Positions 5,419-8,041 of a DNA stretch of 8,041 bases are shown in pieces. Under the pieces are notes generated by a model, which saw nothing but the letters and a program-made list of their open reading frames with translations, was not told the origin of the DNA and did no database searches. The DNA is taken from positions 1 to 8,041 of the forward strand of contig JAUVAJ010000062.1 of NCBI GenBank assembly GCA_030591795.1. The letters run 5' to 3'. Source of the DNA: Desulfuromonadales bacterium (GTDB taxonomy: Bacteria > Desulfobacterota > Desulfuromonadia > Desulfuromonadales > UBA2294). A program made the position numbers and the translations under genes. Position 1 is the first letter of the stretch. Each line of letters starts with the position of its first letter.

Positions 5419-5760
5419 TTACTCGGACTTGATGAACACCAGGTAGATTACCAGAGAGACAATAGTGATGCCGCCGGCGATAAAGATAAACAGGGATTCG
5501 TTGCCGATGCCGGTTTCGCCCAGTGAGGTCTCCTGAGAAGCGGTGTAGGCGAGCAGTTCGGCAAAGCCGACGATGCCGATCACGGTCGCCAGCAGCCGCC
5601 GCCACTTCATGACTAGGCAGATAACGATTATTACAGCAACAGTCCCGAGAAAGTAGGGACTGTGCATTAATTCAGAAATTTGTGAATCTTTGAAGAATCG
5701 AACGATCTCTTCAGTGCGTAAATTACGCAAAACGGTAAAAAACTTATCGATGAAATCCAT
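5419..5760 (-). CDS. Small three-helix integral membrane protein, function unknown
   Basis: A 113-residue minus-strand protein that I do not recognise. Residues 1-35 are amphipathic and charged (MDFIDKFFTVLRNLRTEEIV and onward), suggesting a cytoplasmic or membrane-surface helix. Three hydrophobic segments follow: about 37-51 (TVAVIIVICLVM), 56-72 (after the basic KWRR) and 89-110, with a polar Ser/Thr/Glu/Gly loop at 73-88 between the last two. GGGGGA (complement of 5768-5773), seven bases before the ATG, serves as the ribosome site. It is upstream of the diheme cytochrome gene in the same direction, so the pair may form a small inner-membrane redox unit, but no haem- or quinone-binding motif is evident in this protein. 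It is a real gene judging by the ribosome site, clean membrane topology and operon position. Confidence 0.75.
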   Translation of the reverse strand: MDFIDKFFTVLRNLRTEEIVRFFKDSQISELMHSPYFLGTVAVIIVICLVMKWRRLLATVIGIVGFAELLAYTASQETSLGETGIGNESLFIFIAGGITIVSLVIYLVFIKSE

Positions 5761-5873
5761 CGGTTTATCCCCCGAAATTCGTTGTCATAAAATGTGTTGT
5801 TTTTTCCTTTTGATCGAATTGTAAATTGTAGCAGTAATTAATCAGCAAGGAAAGTACAAACAGCTTAATCTCC

Positions 5874-5903
5874 TTGACTTTGCGCCGGTCATTCTCCTAC
5901 GAT
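5874..5903 (+). promoter_or_regulatory. Sigma-70 promoter of the murI operon
   Basis: TTGACT (5874-5879) and TACGAT (5898-5903) are separated by 18 bases, giving a 5/6 match at -35 and 4/6 at -10, about 40 bases before the murI start. TACGAT also forms an inverted repeat with ATCGTA (5909-5914) over the probable start site, which could be an operator or chance. Confidence 0.6.
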
Positions 5904-5943
5904 GATCGATCGTATTGAATCAGAAAAAGAGAGGGTTTAAAGC

Positions 5944-6735
5944 ATGCCGGAGCGGGCAATAGGTATATTTGATTCCGGGGTTGGTGGACTGACGGTGCTC
6001 AAAGAAGTCGCCCGCTTGTTACCGCAGGAAGAACTGTTTTATGTCGGCGATACTGCACGCGTACCGTATGGCACTAAGAGCCCGGAAACAGTCAGGCGAT
6101 ATGCTGTTGAATCGGCCGGATTTCTGGTTCAGCAAGGCGTGAAAATGCTGGTGGTTGCGTGCAATACAGCATCGGCGGTAGCCGTTAACGAATTAGCCAG
6201 TCAATTTCAGATTCCTGTTATCGGTGTGATTGAGCCCGGCAGTCGTCGTGCGGCAACCTTGACTACAAATCGCCGGGTCGGCGTCATCGGTACCGAGGGG
6301 ACAATCAAGAGCGGGGCTTATGCCCGGGCGATCAAGTCGGATGATCCGGCCATAGAGGTTGTCTCGGCGGCTTGTCCGCTGTTTGTTCCGCTGGCCGAAG
6401 AGGGTTGGCATGAACATCGGGTCGCCGAGATAGCCGCCGGCGAGTATCTGGCACCGTTGCTTGACGCCGGAGTCGATACCCTGGTCCTCGGATGTACGCA
6501 TTACCCTATGTTGAAAAAAACCTTACGCACTGTCTTAGGCGACGGCATTCAGCTGGTTGACTCGGCCGAAGAGACTGCCAAGGTAGTAGTAGACACTTTA
6601 CCTTCTGTCGGTGCAAATCAGGAGGGTGAAGGGTCAGTCCGGTTTTTTGTTACCGATGTTCCGGACAGGTTCAGTCGGGTTGGTAGCGCTTTTCTTGGAA
6701 GAAATCTGGAATTTGTTGAACAGGTGAATTTATGA
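5944..6735 (+). CDS. murI: Glutamate racemase
   Basis: A 263-residue enzyme that interconverts L- and D-glutamate without cofactor, supplying D-Glu for the peptidoglycan stem peptide in the cytoplasm. The two-base mechanism is visible: Cys73 in VACNTASA and Cys184 in VLGCTHYPML. The supporting residues are Asp10 in GIFDSGVGGLTVL and His186. PYGTKS (41-46) is also characteristic. Length and motif spacing are normal for MurI. GAGGG (5931-5935) lies eight bases before the ATG, and a sigma-70-like promoter is present upstream. The stop codon overlaps the start of the GerMN gene (ATGA), implying translational coupling. This is the first gene of the rightward operon and is divergent from the membrane-protein/cytochrome unit. 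Confidence 0.97.
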   Translation: MPERAIGIFDSGVGGLTVLKEVARLLPQEELFYVGDTARVPYGTKSPETVRRYAVESAGFLVQQGVKMLVVACNTASAVAVNELASQFQIPVIGVIEPGSRRAATLTTNRRVGVIGTEGTIKSGAYARAIKSDDPAIEVVSAACPLFVPLAEEGWHEHRVAEIAAGEYLAPLLDAGVDTLVLGCTHYPMLKKTLRTVLGDGIQLVDSAEETAKVVVDTLPSVGANQEGEGSVRFFVTDVPDRFSRVGSAFLGRNLEFVEQVNL

Positions 6736-7322
6736 ATAAACGAACAGTTATTTATCTTGGTATTGCCGCGATCATTATCGTCTTTTGTTTGCTCTGGCTG
6801 CTTGGTCGGTCGGGCTCGAACAATCAACAACTGGTGGTCAGTCCAAATGCGCAGGTGCCGGTTGCGGCGGTTGATACCGAGCGTGATGTTACGCTCTATT
6901 TCGCCAGTGCTGACGCGACTCAGTTGCTAAGTGTGATCGATCGGATCGGCTGTGTCGATGAACAAGGTTGTCTGCGGGGGATAGTTGAAGCTCTGATTAA
7001 AGGTCCTGTGGTAGATGGTTTGCCGGTTATCCCCGTTAAGACCCAGTTGAACAGTGTGCGGATCGAAGAGGATATGGCTATTCTCGATTTTGATGCGCAG
7101 CTGGCCGATGGTCACCCGGGTGGAAGTCAGAGTGAACTGCTCACCGTTTATGCCCTGACGAATTCAGTCGCTGTAAATTTCCCGCACCTGCGGCGGGTAC
7201 TGATTACAATCGATGGCGCTGCGGTTGACACCCTGAAAGGGCATGTTGATCTGCGGCGGCCATTGTTGCCAGATTTTTCGTATTCAAGGCGCAATATAAA
7301 TTCCGTCAAGAAAGAGGACTAA
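6732..7322 (+). CDS. GerMN-domain envelope protein
   Basis: A 196-residue protein with a single hydrophobic N-terminal segment (about 6-24) and a low-complexity linker (25-50). One GerMN domain follows (about 52-175), recognisable by VTLYFAS near its start, the central LIKGP, VRIEEDMAILDFDAQL, and the VDTLKGHVDLRRPLLPD tail (165-181). GerMN domains were first known from spore-coat and germination proteins (GerM) but also occur in exported proteins of non-sporulating bacteria; here a periplasmic or lipid-anchored-like cell-wall role is inferred. There is no lipobox cysteine, so it is probably a signal-anchored inner-membrane protein. Cys74 and Cys80 could form a disulfide. The start ATG overlaps the murI stop by four bases, with CAGGTG (6721-6726) as a weak ribosome site. 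Placement beside the D-Glu enzyme fits cell-wall biology, but no activity is known. Confidence 0.9.
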   Translation: MNKRTVIYLGIAAIIIVFCLLWLLGRSGSNNQQLVVSPNAQVPVAAVDTERDVTLYFASADATQLLSVIDRIGCVDEQGCLRGIVEALIKGPVVDGLPVIPVKTQLNSVRIEEDMAILDFDAQLADGHPGGSQSELLTVYALTNSVAVNFPHLRRVLITIDGAAVDTLKGHVDLRRPLLPDFSYSRRNINSVKKED

Positions 7323-7327
7323 CGTCG

Positions 7328-8041
7328 ATGAACAGATTTTTAAAAGCGCTCGATACGGACATCCTGGTTCTCGACGGAGCCATGGGGACCATGCTGCAGG
7401 AACGTGGTCTGCCGCCCGGCGGTTGTCCGGAAGCAATGAATCTGAACTCGGCCGATGTTGTCGCCAGCGTGCATCGTGAATATGCCGAGGCCGGAGCCGA
7501 TATTTTGGTGGCAAATACTTTTGGTGGCAGCCGCTCAAAGCTGGCGCATTATGGCCTTGAGGCGCAGGTGCATGAGATCAATGTGCGCGGGGTGGAGATT
7601 GCCCGAACGGCGGCGGATAATGATCAATTTGTCGCCGGCACAATCGGCCCGACCGGGCGTTTTCTTGAGCCGGTTGGTGATGCCGTCTTTGATGAAATGG
7701 TCGATATATTCGGCCAGCAGGTCAAGGCGTTTGCCGCTGCCGGTGCCGACCTGATAACCCTGGAAACGTTCCTCGATATTTCGGAAATAAGAGCCGCTGC
7801 AATCGCCTGCCGTGAATTTTCAGATCTGCCATTTATTGCCCAGTTAACGTTTGATGATGGCGGTAGAACCGTCCTTGGCACTCCTCCGGAAGCTGCGGCG
7901 GTAACGCTTGATGGCTTACAGGCCGATGTGATCGGCTCAAACTGTGGGCTCGGGATCGACGGTATTTTCGATGTCCTCGACAAGATGCGGACGGTGACCA
8001 ATCGACCGCTCATAGCCCAGGCCAATGCCGGATTACCGGTG
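7328..8041 (+). CDS. metH: Cobalamin-dependent methionine synthase, N-terminal (homocysteine-binding) part
   Basis: The first 238 codons of a gene that runs off the window. The sequence is the homocysteine S-methyltransferase (TIM barrel) domain: LVLDGAMGTMLQERGL (13-28), ANTFGGSR (62-69), VAGTIGPTGRFLEP (102-115), LETFLD (145-150) and SNCGLG (204-209). Cys206 is the first of the three zinc ligands; the later GGCC-type pair lies beyond the window. In MetH this domain takes the methyl group from methylcobalamin to make methionine from homocysteine. AAGAGGA (7312-7318) ends nine bases before the ATG, and only five bases separate it from the GerMN stop, so it belongs to the same operon. Since only the first domain is visible, a stand-alone homocysteine methyltransferase (BhmT/MtgH type) cannot be excluded, although the sequence style and start match Geobacter-type MetH. 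Confidence 0.88.
   Translation, partial: MNRFLKALDTDILVLDGAMGTMLQERGLPPGGCPEAMNLNSADVVASVHREYAEAGADILVANTFGGSRSKLAHYGLEAQVHEINVRGVEIARTAADNDQFVAGTIGPTGRFLEPVGDAVFDEMVDIFGQQVKAFAAAGADLITLETFLDISEIRAAAIACREFSDLPFIAQLTFDDGGRTVLGTPPEAAAVTLDGLQADVIGSNCGLGIDGIFDVLDKMRTVTNRPLIAQANAGLPV

Noticed and set aside
5366..5605. Arginine-rich 79-codon frame overlapping the membrane-protein gene on the same strand
   Set aside because: Out-of-frame shadow of a gene with clear membrane segments and a ribosome site; the composition is typical of a shifted frame.
1..8041. CRISPR array, transposase, phage or defence genes
   Set aside because: No regularly spaced direct repeats and no matching protein motifs were found on either strand.

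Overview
The window looks like ordinary chromosome from a Gram-negative anaerobe of the Desulfuromonadales/Geobacter type (former Deltaproteobacteria). This is inferred from gene content and order: an rpoD 3' end, a CAU tRNA, a NIF3/DUF34 gene with an inserted domain, a coiled-coil zinc-ribbon gene and rnpB, followed by a CxxCH cytochrome and a murI / GerMN / metH string. No species can be named from the sequence alone.

Bases 1-3190 hold housekeeping information-processing genes. The C-terminal 195 residues of the primary sigma factor (regions 2.3 to 4.2) are followed by a tRNA with a CAU anticodon (645-720) and a perfect 14-bp hairpin terminator (776-814). That terminator ends only 10 bases before the start of the NIF3-family gene (825-1952). 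Next is a GTG-started coiled-coil zinc-ribbon protein (1991-2704). The type A RNase P RNA spans about 2793-3184, and its ends pair in a perfect 14-bp P1 helix.

Bases 3191-4972 hold a 106-nt imperfect inverted repeat (3201-3306), a YkgJ-like cysteine-cluster protein (best start GTG 3329) and a LOG-family (TIGR00730-like) nucleotide hydrolase with an extra C-terminal segment of about 75 residues. A 65-nt palindromic repeat (4984-5048) lies in the convergent intergenic space after it.

Bases 5094-5760 hold a two-gene minus-strand unit: a small three-helix membrane protein, then a membrane-anchored diheme c-type cytochrome. Its function is unknown, and it is the least ordinary gene pair here.

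Bases 5874-8041 hold a rightward operon with a readable sigma-70 promoter: glutamate racemase (peptidoglycan D-Glu supply), a GerMN-domain envelope protein overlapping it by ATGA, and the N-terminal homocysteine-methyltransferase domain of cobalamin-dependent methionine synthase, cut off by the window end.

I see no CRISPR array, transposase, phage gene or defence system. The points most worth a second look are the two palindromic elements, the terminator abutting the NIF3-family gene, the identity of the CAU tRNA, and the cytochrome/membrane-protein pair.
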